From Hymenobacter gummosus (GTDB taxonomy: Bacteria > Bacteroidota > Bacteroidia > Cytophagales > Hymenobacteraceae): 64,000 bases of DNA. The translations under genes and the position numbers were made by a program. The DNA lies in contig NZ_RXOF01000005.1 of assembly GCF_003970915.1 (NCBI RefSeq), forward strand, positions 124,001 to 188,000, given 5' to 3'. This document shows positions 7,841-17,227 of the stretch, in pieces (positions within the stretch are counted from its first letter, which is position 1; each line of letters opens with the position of its first letter). The notes below the pieces were generated by a model. That model ran no database searches and was not told the origin of the DNA. It worked only from the letters and a program-made list of their open reading frames with translations.

Positions 7841-9187
7841 TTACGTGGTGTGATGCACGCTTTCCTCCACGAAGGGGTGGTTAATCGGCACCAGCGGGGC
7901 TTTAGCCAGACGGCTGGTCATCAACCACAGGAAAGTACCTAGGAAGAGCAGGCCCGTGCCGATTTCAATGATAAACCCGCTGTCACCTTGCATTGTTCCG
8001 GGCATGACCATCATATAGAAGTCCAGCCAGTGACCGATCAGCACTGCCATAGCCACAATCTTCAGCATGATGATCTGACGCTTGGCGTCGCGGGTCATCA
8101 GCACCAGGAAGGGGAAGGCGAAGTTGATGATCAGGTTGAAGAAGAACAGCCAGGTATACTTGCCGTCGAAGCCGCCGAGGCGCTGGTTGAAGTACACGGC
8201 TTCTTCCGGCAGGTTGGCGTACCAAATCAGCATGAACTGCGAGAACCATACGTAGGTCCAGAAGATGCTGAAGCCGAACATCAGCTTGCCCAGATCGTGC
8301 AGGTGGTTGGCATTCAGCCAGCGCAGGTAGCCGGCTTGCTTGAGGTAGATGGCCGTCAGCAGGATGCCGGCAATGCCCGATACCCACCACGAAGCAAAAA
8401 CGTACCAGCCGAACATGGTCGAGAACCAGTGCGTGTCAATCGACATCACCCAGTCCCAGGCCGAAATCGAGGACGACACGGCGTACAGCACCAGGAACAT
8501 GGCCGAGACGTTGATGCTCTTGTCCCAGAAGCCGGTGCCGCCCATTTGGTCTTCAGCCAGCGAGAGTTTGCGCAGGCGCTCCGAGAAGAACCACCAGATG
8601 CCCACAAAGGCAATCATGCGGCCGATGTAGAAGCCCAGGTTCAGGAAGCCCGATTTGCCGGCAATAATGGCGTCGTAGTTGGGGTGGCCTTCCTCCATGA
8701 TGCCTTCGGTACGCCAGTGGAACAGCAAGTTGTGCCCGCCACCGAGCAGGTCGGCGCCAACGAACAGGGCCAGCAGCAGAATACCGCCGGGCAGAATCCA
8801 GGCGCTGAACGCCTCGGCAATGCGGCGGACCATAATAGACCAGCCCGCGTAGGCTACCGTGTTGATGGCAACGAACACCGTGCCTACGGCCGAAACGCCG
8901 AGGAAGAACACGTTGCTCTGCCAGAACGAAGCAAACAGGCGACGCAACCAAACGGCCGCGTGGCCTTCGCCGTGGGCGCCGGCCGCGCCGTGCTCAGCCG
9001 CTGCGCCGTGCGCCGCACCCGCTACTTCGTGGTGCCCGCTACCTATACCCATAGCGGACATGATCAGCCCGGCGACCAGGAGAACGACGCCGGCGACAAT
9101 GAACAGGATGAACCGACGACGAGCCGAAGCGGGTAGCTCCAGGTACTCGGCCGTCACAGGCTCATGATGATGATGCGATGCTGCCAT
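7841..9187 (-). CDS. actF: Alternative complex III subunit ActF (quinol:cytochrome c oxidoreductase membrane subunit)
   Basis: A 448-residue polytopic protein with about ten helices, related to the C-terminal membrane module of ActC. It sits last in the act gene order, 2 bp after actE, just before coxB. A His-rich N-terminus (MAASHHHHEP) and a periplasmic His/Ala-rich loop (about residues 50-75) are visible. In alternative complex III, ActC and ActF form the two large membrane subunits; ActF is thought to be structural or to take part in proton movement. The name rests on gene order together with the family look. Confidence 0.9.
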   Translation of the reverse strand: MAASHHHHEPVTAEYLELPASARRRFILFIVAGVVLLVAGLIMSAMGIGSGHHEVAGAAHGAAAEHGAAGAHGEGHAAVWLRRLFASFWQSNVFFLGVSAVGTVFVAINTVAYAGWSIMVRRIAEAFSAWILPGGILLLALFVGADLLGGGHNLLFHWRTEGIMEEGHPNYDAIIAGKSGFLNLGFYIGRMIAFVGIWWFFSERLRKLSLAEDQMGGTGFWDKSINVSAMFLVLYAVSSSISAWDWVMSIDTHWFSTMFGWYVFASWWVSGIAGILLTAIYLKQAGYLRWLNANHLHDLGKLMFGFSIFWTYVWFSQFMLIWYANLPEEAVYFNQRLGGFDGKYTWLFFFNLIINFAFPFLVLMTRDAKRQIIMLKIVAMAVLIGHWLDFYMMVMPGTMQGDSGFIIEIGTGLLFLGTFLWLMTSRLAKAPLVPINHPFVEESVHHTT

Positions 9188-9189
9188 AA

Positions 9190-9912
9190 TTACTCTGCCG
9201 TGCCGTTACGAGCCTGGTCGCCCTGACCCGGAGTTTCCGAAGCCTTATCGGCCTGAGCCTGACCCAGCGGGGCGGTGTTTTCAGGATTGGTTTTCTGCGA
9301 AGGGTCGAGGTCCGACTGCGCCATTTCGCTCATGCCGTCCGGGCCTTTGCCCTTCTGTAGCACGCGAACGTACATGGCAATTTTCCAGCGTTCCTCCGGG
9401 TTGACCTGCGAGCCGTGGGGCATCATGCGGCCTTTGCCCCACTGGATGACGTGGTAGATGTGGGCCTCGTTCATGGTGGCGTAAGCCCCCGTCGCGTAAT
9501 TCGGTACGCCTTTGAACTTTGCTCCTACCGGGCCCTGCCCGTCGCCCTGCTCACCGTGGCAGTGTTGGCAGTTGCGGGTGTAGAGCACCTTGCCTTCCTC
9601 CAGGTTGGCCAGGGTGTAGCGCAGCGGGTTACGCAGCTTGCGCTCCGCAATACCCACGCTGTCTTTACCGACGTGCGAGAAGTAGTTCAGCTTGCCGCGG
9701 GGCACCGTGCCAATGGCCGGGGTACGCTCGTTAATGCCCATCGGGTTGACCGTGTTGGCATCAACCTGGCGCAGCGGGTCGTACGGGAGCGACTCGTACA
9801 TCTGCGGCGCGTATTCCAGACCGGGGTCGTTGGCTTCGTGGCAGGCCGTAGTCAGCACCGAAGCAAACAGAATGGCCGAAGCCTGGACGCCGTATTTAAA
9901 GGAGTGCGTCAT
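9190..9912 (-). CDS. actE: Alternative complex III subunit ActE, monoheme cytochrome c lipoprotein
   Basis: A 240-residue lipoprotein with a signal peptide ending in the lipobox VLTTAC (Cys24). A single heme c site, CQHCHGEQGDG (Cys115, Cys118, His119), is followed by a likely axial Met in GRMMPHG (163/164). The frame is open far upstream, but the ATG at 9912 overlaps the actD stop (TAATG) and gives a proper signal peptide. ActE passes electrons out of the complex toward the oxidase. The C-terminus is low-complexity and polar (Gln, Asp, Thr). Confidence 0.93.
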   Translation of the reverse strand: MTHSFKYGVQASAILFASVLTTACHEANDPGLEYAPQMYESLPYDPLRQVDANTVNPMGINERTPAIGTVPRGKLNYFSHVGKDSVGIAERKLRNPLRYTLANLEEGKVLYTRNCQHCHGEQGDGQGPVGAKFKGVPNYATGAYATMNEAHIYHVIQWGKGRMMPHGSQVNPEERWKIAMYVRVLQKGKGPDGMSEMAQSDLDPSQKTNPENTAPLGQAQADKASETPGQGDQARNGTAE

Positions 9913-10436
9913 TATTCTTTGGTCATTTCTTTCTCGTTCACTTCGGAAGCCCCGTTGGCGCGGAGCAGCTGGGTCAGGTTGCCCAGGTCGGTGCCTTCCT
10001 TCAGCTCGATAGCCATGACGAACTTGTCGTCGGTGGAGCGCACGTCCATGACCGGCACTTTCCAGCGGGGCCACAGCTTGCTGATCAGGAAGAAGGTAAT
10101 CATCATGCCGTGGGCGGTGAAGAGTACCGTCAATTCGAAGGATACCGGAATAAACGCGGGCAGACCGATGTGGGGCTTACCACCGATAATCATCGGCCAG
10201 TCGAAACCCAGCATGTAAATCTGCATCCACAGCGCAAACGACAGACCGCACAGCCCATAGAAGAAGGCGGCAATCGGCAGACGGGAGCGTTCGATACCCA
10301 GGGCATCGTCGATGCCGTGTACCGGGTAGGGCGAGAAAACGTCGTAGATTTTTACGCCGGCAGCACGGACGTTCTCAATGGCGTGCAGGAGCACGTCTTC
10401 GTCCTCGAAGATGCCGAGCGCGTAACGCTTAGTCAT
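9912..10436 (-). CDS. actD: Alternative complex III subunit ActD (DUF3341)
   Basis: A 174-residue DUF3341 protein with two membrane helices (about 55-76 and 98-120) between a soluble N-terminal domain opening [14 protein letters not shown] and a short C-terminal domain. ActD is a small scaffold subunit of the complex. Its start overlaps the end of actC by 8 bp and its stop shares bases with the actE start, so the trio is translationally coupled. Length and gene position match the family. Confidence 0.92.
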   Translation of the reverse strand: MTKRYALGIFEDEDVLLHAIENVRAAGVKIYDVFSPYPVHGIDDALGIERSRLPIAAFFYGLCGLSFALWMQIYMLGFDWPMIIGGKPHIGLPAFIPVSFELTVLFTAHGMMITFFLISKLWPRWKVPVMDVRSTDDKFVMAIELKEGTDLGNLTQLLRANGASEVNEKEMTKE

Positions 10437-11883
10437 GCTTGTTGTAGTTTACGGGGGCGGAGGCAGGAGCACCGGTGGGGCGGTAGGTCGACTGTTGGGC
10501 ACCCGTGTTCGGGCCACCGTAGGTCGGACCGTTGTCCACACCGTATTTCAGGATCGATTTCACTTCGGCCATGTTGATGACCGGGAAGAACTTGGCGAAG
10601 AGCAGGAACAGGGTGAAGAACAGCCCGATCGTGCCGACGTAGATGCCGATGTCGATGATGGAGGGCGAGAACATGGCCCAGGACGAGGGCAGGTAGTCGC
10701 GGTGCAGCGAGGTGACGATGATTACGAAACGCTCGAACCACATGCCGATGTTCACGATGATCGAGAGAACGAACGTGGCCGGGATGCTGTAGCGAATGCG
10801 ACGGATCCACACCAGCTGGGGCGAAATCACGTTGCAGGTCATCATCGACCAGTAGGCCCACCAGTACGGGCCGGTAGCGCGGTTGATGAAGGCGTACTGC
10901 TCAAATTCCACCTGCGAGTACCAGGCGATGAAGAACTCCGTGATGTAAGCTACACCTACGATGGAGCCGGTAATCATCATGATTTTGTTCATCAGCGCGA
11001 TGTGCTCGAGCGTGATGTAGTCTTCCAGCTTGAATACCACGCGGGTGATGAGCATCAGCGTGAGTACCATGGCGAAGCCGGAGAAGATAGCACCGGCCAC
11101 GAAGTAGGGCGGGAAGATGGTGGTGTGCCAGCCCGGTACGACCGAGGTAGCAAAGTCCATCGATACGATGGTGTGTACCGACAGTACCAGCGGGGTCGAT
11201 ACGCCGGCCAGAATCAGCGACACGGTTTCGTAGCGCGACCAGTGCTTGGCGCCGCCTTTCCAGCCGAAGCTCAGCAGGGCGTAGGCGCGGCGGGCAATCG
11301 GACCTTTGGCCCGGTCGCGGATGGTGGCGAAGTCCGGAATCAGGCCGGTGTACCAGAACACCAGCGACACGGAGAAGTAGGTCGAAATGGCGAATACGTC
11401 CCAGAGCAGCGGCGAATTGAAGTTCGCCCACAGCGAGCCGTACGTGTTCTGCAGGGGCAGTACCCAGAACGCGAGCCACGGACGGCCCATGTGCAGTACC
11501 GGGAACATAGCGGCGCAGATTACGGCGAAGATGGTCATTGCCTCAGCTGCGCGGTTGATCGAGGTGCGCCACTTCTGCCGGAACAGCAGCAGTACGGCCG
11601 AAATCAGGGTACCAGCGTGACCGATACCGACCCACCACACGAAGTTGGTGATGTCCCAGGCCCAGTCCACGGTTTTGTTCAAACCCCACTCCCCGATACC
11701 GTACCAGAGCGTGCGGTATACCGAGTAGATGAAAACGCCCAGGAAAAACAGGGCTACTGCCAGCGCGGCCATCCAGCGGACGTTCGGCTTGGCCTCCACC
11801 TGGCGGCACACGTCCTGGGTGACGTCGTGGTACGTTTTACCGCCGGTTACTAGCGGTATGCGTACAGGCGAAACGTGCTGCAT
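10429..11883 (-). CDS. actC: Alternative complex III subunit ActC (NrfD/PsrC family quinol-binding membrane subunit)
   Basis: A 484-residue NrfD-like protein with about ten helices, a counterpart of the PsrC/NrfD subunits that oxidise quinol next to an iron-sulfur protein. Landmarks include [15 protein letters not shown] and [10 protein letters not shown]. It lies between actB, whose C-terminal [4Fe-4S]/[3Fe-4S] domain should dock on it, and actD. The start is the ATG at 11883. The leader before it is C/A-rich with octamer-like spacing but has no opposing arm. Confidence 0.94.
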   Translation of the reverse strand: MQHVSPVRIPLVTGGKTYHDVTQDVCRQVEAKPNVRWMAALAVALFFLGVFIYSVYRTLWYGIGEWGLNKTVDWAWDITNFVWWVGIGHAGTLISAVLLLFRQKWRTSINRAAEAMTIFAVICAAMFPVLHMGRPWLAFWVLPLQNTYGSLWANFNSPLLWDVFAISTYFSVSLVFWYTGLIPDFATIRDRAKGPIARRAYALLSFGWKGGAKHWSRYETVSLILAGVSTPLVLSVHTIVSMDFATSVVPGWHTTIFPPYFVAGAIFSGFAMVLTLMLITRVVFKLEDYITLEHIALMNKIMMITGSIVGVAYITEFFIAWYSQVEFEQYAFINRATGPYWWAYWSMMTCNVISPQLVWIRRIRYSIPATFVLSIIVNIGMWFERFVIIVTSLHRDYLPSSWAMFSPSIIDIGIYVGTIGLFFTLFLLFAKFFPVINMAEVKSILKYGVDNGPTYGGPNTGAQQSTYRPTGAPASAPVNYNKHD

Positions 11884-11912
11884 ATTGTTTGGTTAATTGG
11901 TTCGGGGTTGAC

Positions 11913-14900
11913 TTAGGCGTTGTGATGCTCAGCCTTGGCGGCGTGCTTCTCCTCCTTTTCGGGGGCGAAGAAGTTGCTCGTCTTGCTGTTACGGATCTTG
12001 GTCAGATACGTAATGTTCGGCTGCGTATTGATGGCGTCCAGGACTTTGAAGGCCCGCTCCCCGTCTTCGCGGCGCCAGATCTGGGCTACGCGCGAGTTCG
12101 GGTCTTTCAAGTCGCCGAATACGATGGCCTGCGTGGGGCAGGACTGGGCGCAAGCCGTTACCACTTCGCCATCGACCGGGCGGCGCTTCTGCTTCTTGGC
12201 TTCGAGCTTGCCGAGCTGAATGCGCTGCACGCAGAACGAGCACTTTTCGATAACGCCGCGGGCGCGCACCATCACGTCCGGGTTCAGCACCATGCGGCCC
12301 AGGTCGGTGAACATGTGGCCGTTGACGGTTTCGAACTTCTCGTTGGAGTAGTACGAGAACCAGTTGAAGCGGCGCACTTTGTACGGGCAGTTGTTGGCGC
12401 AGTAACGGGTACCCACGCAACGGTTGTAGGTCATCTGGTTCAGACCTTCGGTGCTGTGGGTGGTAGCCAGTACCGGGCACACCGTTTCGCAGGGTGCGTG
12501 GTTGCAGTGCTGGCACAGCATGGGCTGGAAGATAACCTGCGGGTTGTCCGAAGGATCTTCCATAGCGGCGTACGTGCCGAGCTTACCTTCCGTCTCGAAC
12601 TCGTTCTTGTGGTGGTCCGAGCTGTAGTAACGGTCGATCCGCAGCCAGTGCATTTCGCGGCGGTTGATAACCTCCTGCTTGCCCACCACCGGCACGTTGT
12701 TCTCAACCTGGCAACCCACCACGCACGAGCCGCAGCCAATGCAGGAGTTCAGGTCGATGGCCATAGCCCAGTGGTGGTTTTTGTACTCGTAGTCTTGCCA
12801 GAGCGACACCTTGCTGGGTTTCTCCAGACCTTCCGGCGTGGAAATCTTGTCGTACTCCGTGACTTTCTTAGGATCCTTGATGTACTGCGCCAGCGTCGCC
12901 TCCTGCACCACCGGCTTGCGGTCCATGATGGTGTGGTGCGTCTGCGTCTGGGCCAGCGGCTCGCGCGAACCGGCCGGCTCCAGGCTGGCTACATCGGCGT
13001 AGGACAAGGAACCGTTGACCAACGTCAGCATCGGGTAGGCGTTGCGGCCTACTTCCTGGGCTACCATGCCGGCCTTGGTGCGGCCGTAGCCCAGCGCAAT
13101 ACCGATGGTGCCTTTGGCCTGGCCCGGCTGAATCAGGATGGGCAGTTCGATTTCCTTGTTGGCGACTTTGACTTTCATCACGTCGCCCTGCTCCCAGCCT
13201 TTCTCTTTGGCCAGCGACTGCGGCACCGATACGTAGTTGCCCCAGGTAGCTTTCGATACCGGGTCGGGCAGTTCCTGCAGCCAGGGGTTGTTGGCGTCGG
13301 CGCCGTTGCCCAGGCCTACTTTTTCGTAGAAGGCAACTTCGTACCCGCCCGTTTTGGCGGCCGGTGCCGAAGCCTGGCCAGCCGGAGCCACCTGCGCGGC
13401 CGGAGCCGGCAGCAGAGCGCCCATAGCTACACCGTCGTGCACAGCTTTGTCCCAGCCGGCCTGGAAATTACCGCCCAGCACCCCGCGCCAGTTGTTGCGC
13501 AGGTAGTTGTAGTAAGTGTTGGGGTTGCCGGCCCAGGTCAGCAGGCTTTCCTGCGCCTGGCGCGTCTTGAACAGCGGCGTAATTACCGGCTGCGCGAGGC
13601 TGAGGTAGCCGCGCTTCGGCTCGTAGTCGTTCCACGATTCCATCCAGTGGTGGTCGGGGCACTGGTACTGGCAGAGCGAGGTGGTTTCGTCGGCGCGGTC
13701 GTTGAAGGATATGGACAACAGGTTAGCCCGCTTCAGACCTTCCGCCAGCTGAGCACCCATCGGGTGGTCGTACACCGGGTTGGCGTGGTAGAAGATAACC
13801 GCGCCGTAGCTGCCGATGCCGCTCACGAAGTTGGCCATGCGCTGGTCGTCGCCTTGGCGCAGGTACGAGGGAGCAGCGGCGTTGATAGCGGCCGTACCGA
13901 GGGCGGCGTTGATAGCCGTTACCATGGCCTGCACGTTCGCATCGTTCGAGCCCGATACCACGAGGCCGGCGCTGCCGGCTGCCTTCAGCTCGTTGATAGC
14001 GTTGGTCAGCTCGGGGTTCGAGTAGCTGCCAGCGCCGCCGCCCACGATGCCGGCGTAGATAGCCTGCGCTACCTGGCCCAGCTGCGAGGGTTTCACGGCC
14101 ACGCGCACATCGGCGTTGGAGCCGGTCAGCGACATGTTCGACTCGAACTGGAAGTGGCGCGACATCGTCCGCTTATCGGACGACACTTTGCGGTTGACGA
14201 TGTACTGCGCAGCGTACTCAACCGGCGAAATCCAGGTACCCAAGAAATCGGCGGCGAGGCTGACGATAACCGAAGCCTTGCTGAAATCGTAGCCCGGTAC
14301 CACGCCGCCGTTGGCGCGCAGCAGGGCCGAAGCCGACACGGCATCGTACATCACGTGCTCCACGTTGCCAAAGCGGCCCGCGAAGTCAGCAATGGCGCGC
14401 TTGGTGCTCGGGCTGATAATCGTGGGCGACACGATGGCAATGCGACCAGCCGAAGCCAGCTTGGTGCGGATTTCCTGGTCGACCTTATCCTTGTCAGCGG
14501 GCTGACCTTTGATGGCAAAGCCCTGCAGACGGGCACCGTCGTACAGGCTCAGCACCGAAGCCTGACCGCGCGCCGACAGACCGCCGCGCGTGATGGGCGA
14601 CTCGGGGTTGCCCTCCACTTTGATCGGACGGCCTTCGCGCGTCTTTACGAGCACGCTGTTATAGTCCTGACCGTTGAAGTAGGTCGAGGCGTAGAAGTTG
14701 GCAATGCCCGGATCAACTTCCTCGGGCTTGTTCAGGTACGGAATAGCTTTGCGCACCGGCGCTTCGCAGCTGGCCAGCGTGGCAGCGGCCAGACCGAAGC
14801 CCATCAGCTTGAGGAAGTCGCGGCGCGGGGCTACCGTATCGTCCGTCGAGGGGTGGGCCTCCTTCATGGGCAGCGCACCAAACTCGCTCAGGGCGTTATG

Positions 14901-14963
14901 CAGAAACTCCGGCGAGTTTTCGAGCTCCTCGATTCCCTTCCAGTACTTAGGCGACTCTTGCAT
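11913..14963 (-). CDS. actB: Alternative complex III subunit ActB (molybdopterin oxidoreductase-like fused to iron-sulfur domain)
   Basis: A 1016-residue protein. The N-terminus carries a TAT-type motif RRDFLKLMG (residues 47-55), unusually far from the start, and a lipobox-like TLASC (Cys66). A long region resembling molybdopterin oxidoreductases follows; in this family it carries no cofactor. The C-terminal ferredoxin-like domain has Cys clusters CIGCGSCVVGC (about 741), CQHCNHAPCETVCP, CVGTRYCANNCP (about 846), CSFC (about 906) and ACAQSCP (about 935), the [4Fe-4S] and [3Fe-4S] wire that takes electrons from quinol at ActC to the hemes of ActA. Locus F palindrome separates it from actA. 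Confidence 0.96.
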   Translation of the reverse strand: MQESPKYWKGIEELENSPEFLHNALSEFGALPMKEAHPSTDDTVAPRRDFLKLMGFGLAAATLASCEAPVRKAIPYLNKPEEVDPGIANFYASTYFNGQDYNSVLVKTREGRPIKVEGNPESPITRGGLSARGQASVLSLYDGARLQGFAIKGQPADKDKVDQEIRTKLASAGRIAIVSPTIISPSTKRAIADFAGRFGNVEHVMYDAVSASALLRANGGVVPGYDFSKASVIVSLAADFLGTWISPVEYAAQYIVNRKVSSDKRTMSRHFQFESNMSLTGSNADVRVAVKPSQLGQVAQAIYAGIVGGGAGSYSNPELTNAINELKAAGSAGLVVSGSNDANVQAMVTAINAALGTAAINAAAPSYLRQGDDQRMANFVSGIGSYGAVIFYHANPVYDHPMGAQLAEGLKRANLLSISFNDRADETTSLCQYQCPDHHWMESWNDYEPKRGYLSLAQPVITPLFKTRQAQESLLTWAGNPNTYYNYLRNNWRGVLGGNFQAGWDKAVHDGVAMGALLPAPAAQVAPAGQASAPAAKTGGYEVAFYEKVGLGNGADANNPWLQELPDPVSKATWGNYVSVPQSLAKEKGWEQGDVMKVKVANKEIELPILIQPGQAKGTIGIALGYGRTKAGMVAQEVGRNAYPMLTLVNGSLSYADVASLEPAGSREPLAQTQTHHTIMDRKPVVQEATLAQYIKDPKKVTEYDKISTPEGLEKPSKVSLWQDYEYKNHHWAMAIDLNSCIGCGSCVVGCQVENNVPVVGKQEVINRREMHWLRIDRYYSSDHHKNEFETEGKLGTYAAMEDPSDNPQVIFQPMLCQHCNHAPCETVCPVLATTHSTEGLNQMTYNRCVGTRYCANNCPYKVRRFNWFSYYSNEKFETVNGHMFTDLGRMVLNPDVMVRARGVIEKCSFCVQRIQLGKLEAKKQKRRPVDGEVVTACAQSCPTQAIVFGDLKDPNSRVAQIWRREDGERAFKVLDAINTQPNITYLTKIRNSKTSNFFAPEKEEKHAAKAEHHNA

Positions 14964-14965
14964 TT

Positions 14966-15122
14966 GTATGGGGACTTGGGGTCTTGGGGTCTTGGGGTCT
15001 TGGTCGCAGGCGACCGGGCCTCACCCTTTCCCTAGTATTTTTTCAGTTTCAGCGGTTGCGCAGGCCAAAGTCTTGGGAGCGGTTGGGGTACCACGACCCC
15101 AAGCCCCCAAGACCCTAACATT
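14966..15122. repeat. Octamer-unit palindrome, locus F (between actA and actB)
   Basis: The left arm has units ACTTGGGG, TCTTGGGG, TCTTGGGG, TCTTGGTC (14974-15005). The right arm, 15094-15118, read as reverse complement is GGGTCTTG, GGGGCTTG, GGGTCGTG. An unrelated spacer of about 85 bp lies between. In gene sense the C-rich arm runs to within 3-10 nt of the actB ATG and the G-rich arm follows the actA stop. Confidence 0.85.
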
Positions 15123-15125
15123 CGA

Positions 15126-16457
15126 TTAGTAGTGGCACTTCGAGCATTCGGTGCCGCCGTTCGACGACACGGTGAACGGGGCGCCGGCGTTGGCTTCGTT
15201 GTGCAGCTTCACCAGGTTATCGTAGTAGCCGTTGCCCTTGGTGTTCAGGGGCGTCTCGCGGTGGCAGTTGATGCACCAGCCCATGGTCAGAGCCGAGTAC
15301 TGGTACACTACGTCCATCTTCTCGATGGGACCGTGGCAGGTCTGGCACTCGATGCCGCCCACCTGCGTGTGCTGCGAGTGGTTGAAGTAAGCCAGGTCCG
15401 GCAGGTTGTGGATACGCACCCACTGGATCGGCTGCTGACGCTGAATAGCGCGGTAGATTTTCTTGATTTCCGGCGAGGTCGTCTTGATCTGCGAGTGGCA
15501 GTTCATACAGATGTTAGCCGACGGAATGTTGGCCGACTTGCTCTTGTACACCGAGGTGTGGCAGTAGGCGCAGTTGATCTGATGCTCACCGGCGTGCAGC
15601 TTGTGCGAGAAGGCAATGGGCTGCGCCGGCTGGTAGCCCTGGGAGAGGCCCACAGCCATAATACCCTGGATGGATTCGTAGAGCACCACCAGCACGAACA
15701 GCGTGCCCACAGTGCCTTTGAACCAGCCCGACTTCAGGATGCTCATCCAGTCGGTCTTCTGCTCCAGGATTTCGACGTCGCGGCCGTCGAGGTCTTTGCG
15801 GCCCCGCAGCACATCCTTCATGATGTTGGCAATGATAACCAGCGTTACCACCAGCACAATCAGCACCACAATCAGGACGATGAGCACTACGTTGACGTAC
15901 TTGCCGGCGCCAGCTTCATCTGTAGCAGCAGTTTGGCCACCGGTTTCTTTGCCAGCTACCTGCTCGCCGCCACCGCCTAGCGGGTTGGTCTTGCCCTCCT
16001 CCGATTTCACCCAGGCTACAATCGATGTGATTTCGGCGTCGCTCAGCGCGAAGCTGGGCATCTGCTGCTTCTGGTACTGGTTGAAGATCTTCACCGCGTA
16101 CTCGTCGCCGCTGGCTACCATCTTGCTGGAGTTCTGCACCCACTTGACAATCCAGGGCAGCGGACGACGTTTGTCGATACCGGCCAGGGCGGGGCCTACG
16201 ACCACGTCTTTGACGGCGTGGCACTGGGCGCAGTTGGCTTTAAACAGGGCGTCGCCGGCCTGAATAACGGCGGGGTCGCCGGCGCCGGCGGCACTGCCAG
16301 CGGCTGCCGCGGGGGCAGCAGCGGCCGCGGCCCCGGGCGTCACCCCGGCTTGGCTCACTTTGGCCTCGTCCTGCGCGGCCAGTTGACCGGCGGCAGTAAA
16401 CGTCAGGAACAGAGCGAGAAGCCAGTGTGAGAAAGAGCGTAGTCGGTAGCTACTCAT
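15126..16457 (-). CDS. actA: Alternative complex III subunit ActA, multiheme cytochrome c
   Basis: A 443-residue exported protein with a signal peptide ending near QLAAQ. Six CxxCH heme sites are visible: one in an N-terminal class I cytochrome domain (Cys76-His80) and five in the C-terminal domain (Cys296-His300, 317-321, 371-375, 395-399, 438-442, the last two residues from the C-terminus). Two membrane helices (about 188-210 and 247-265) lie between. In the classical five-heme ActA the mono-heme domain is not fused, so this is a fused variant as seen in Bacteroidota. It is the first gene of the operon and has a strong promoter at 16504-16534. Confidence 0.95.
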   Translation of the reverse strand: MSSYRLRSFSHWLLALFLTFTAAGQLAAQDEAKVSQAGVTPGAAAAAAPAAAAGSAAGAGDPAVIQAGDALFKANCAQCHAVKDVVVGPALAGIDKRRPLPWIVKWVQNSSKMVASGDEYAVKIFNQYQKQQMPSFALSDAEITSIVAWVKSEEGKTNPLGGGGEQVAGKETGGQTAATDEAGAGKYVNVVLIVLIVVLIVLVVTLVIIANIMKDVLRGRKDLDGRDVEILEQKTDWMSILKSGWFKGTVGTLFVLVVLYESIQGIMAVGLSQGYQPAQPIAFSHKLHAGEHQINCAYCHTSVYKSKSANIPSANICMNCHSQIKTTSPEIKKIYRAIQRQQPIQWVRIHNLPDLAYFNHSQHTQVGGIECQTCHGPIEKMDVVYQYSALTMGWCINCHRETPLNTKGNGYYDNLVKLHNEANAGAPFTVSSNGGTECSKCHY

Positions 16458-16503
16458 TGCAAAACGTGCTGGAAAAACGTAAAAGCAGGGTGCTTTAGGG
16501 CCA

Positions 16504-16534
16504 CAAATGTAGCCCAGGAACGCCAGAGAACAAA
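16504..16534 (-). promoter_or_regulatory. Consensus Bacteroidota promoter of the act-cox operon
   Basis: On the minus strand the -33 box TTTG (16531-16534), a 19-bp spacer and the -7 box TACATTTG (16504-16511) fit the Bacteroidota consensus TTTG-N19/21-TANNTTTG exactly. The expected transcript start is about 40 nt before the actA ATG at 16457. Confidence 0.8.
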
Positions 16535-16570
16535 CCGGCCCTGCCTAATTTTCGGCCTATTCCAGCTACT

Positions 16571-16585
16571 TAGAATGATTCTAAA
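16571..16585. promoter_or_regulatory. Fur/PerR-like 7-1-7 palindrome upstream of act promoter
   Basis: TTAGAATGATTCTAA is a perfect inverted repeat with 7-bp arms around one base, the geometry of Fur-family operators. Compared with the Bacillus PerR box TTATAATNATTATAA, 12 of the 14 arm positions agree. It lies 37 bp upstream of the act -33 box. Binding by a Fur-family protein is inferred from form only. Confidence 0.45.
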
Positions 16586-16798
16586 AAAGGCTCTGGCACA
16601 CCTTATTATATATAGTTCAGTTAAAGCGCCGCTCACAGAGTGCAAATTGACTTAGGGTCGCCCAGGCCCCGAGGAAGGCGATTCTGCCCGCGCTGCAACC
16701 AGCTGCTGGCCCAAATTGCGGACTGAGGTTCAGCGGCTTGCCGAACCGTTCCCCGGAAATATTTGTCGCCCACTGGTCGGTTCAATCGGTAAAACTGC

Positions 16799-16806
16799 TA
16801 CCTTTG
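16799..16806 (+). promoter_or_regulatory. -7 box of rpsF operon promoter
   Basis: TACCTTTG matches TANNTTTG. It lies 42 nt before the rpsF ATG. I see no clear TTTG at the -33 position, so only the -7 element is called. Confidence 0.6.
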
Positions 16807-16848
16807 CCGACCCATTCATCGTCTCACTTACTTTTTCTCTGTTCCGCA

Positions 16849-17223
16849 ATGGCTAACAGAAACTATGAGACCGTCTTCGTACTGACGCCCGTCCTCAACG
16901 ACGCGCAGGTTCAAGAGACGATCGAGAAGTTCACTCAGGTGCTTAAGGAAAATGGCGCCGACCTCCTGAATACGGAAAACTGGGGCTTGCGCAAGCTGGC
17001 CTACCCGATTCAGAAAAAATCGACCGGGTACTACTACCTGGTTGAGTTCACCGCTCCCGCCGGCGCAATCGACGTGCTGGAACTGGCTTACCGCCGCGAC
17101 GAGCGGGTAATCCGCTTCCTGACCACGGTGCTCGACAAGCACGCCGTGGCTTACAACGAGCGTCGCCGCAAAGGCGAACTGAACTCGCAGAAAGCAAAAC
17201 AAACCGAAGCCGTAGCCCAGTAA
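16849..17223 (+). CDS. rpsF: 30S ribosomal protein S6
   Basis: A 124-residue S6 protein beginning [18 protein letters not shown], with the family's [12 protein letters not shown] segment in the second half. It binds 16S rRNA together with S18. The frame is open upstream to 16738, but the ATG at 16849 is the standard start and lies downstream of the -7 box. It heads the operon rpsF-rpsR-rplI, a common bacterial order. Confidence 0.97.
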   Translation: MANRNYETVFVLTPVLNDAQVQETIEKFTQVLKENGADLLNTENWGLRKLAYPIQKKSTGYYYLVEFTAPAGAIDVLELAYRRDERVIRFLTTVLDKHAVAYNERRRKGELNSQKAKQTEAVAQ

Positions 17224-17227
17224 TCCG

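Larger units (their letters stand above)
16458..16848. other. Divergent regulatory region between the act operon and rpsF
   Basis: These 391 bp hold no credible gene. They contain the act promoter (16504-16534), a perfect 7-1-7 palindrome (16571-16585), an AT-rich patch (16601-16625), and the rpsF -7 box (16799-16806). An open frame running into rpsF from 16738 is an in-frame extension, not a real N-terminus. Nothing else was recognised between 16630 and 16790. Confidence 0.7.

Noticed and set aside
9913-10074. 54-codon N-terminal extension of ActE
   Set aside because: It overlaps actD in another frame and would bury the lipoprotein signal peptide.
11889-15035. A 1048-codon open frame on the plus strand opposite actB
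   Set aside because: Antisense shadow of strong GC bias at third positions; the minus strand carries clear ActB motifs. The same holds for long frames opposite the M14 gene (30424-33102), susC (35917-38814), malate synthase (42075-43508), gcvT (52480-53442) and the kinase (53618-55033).
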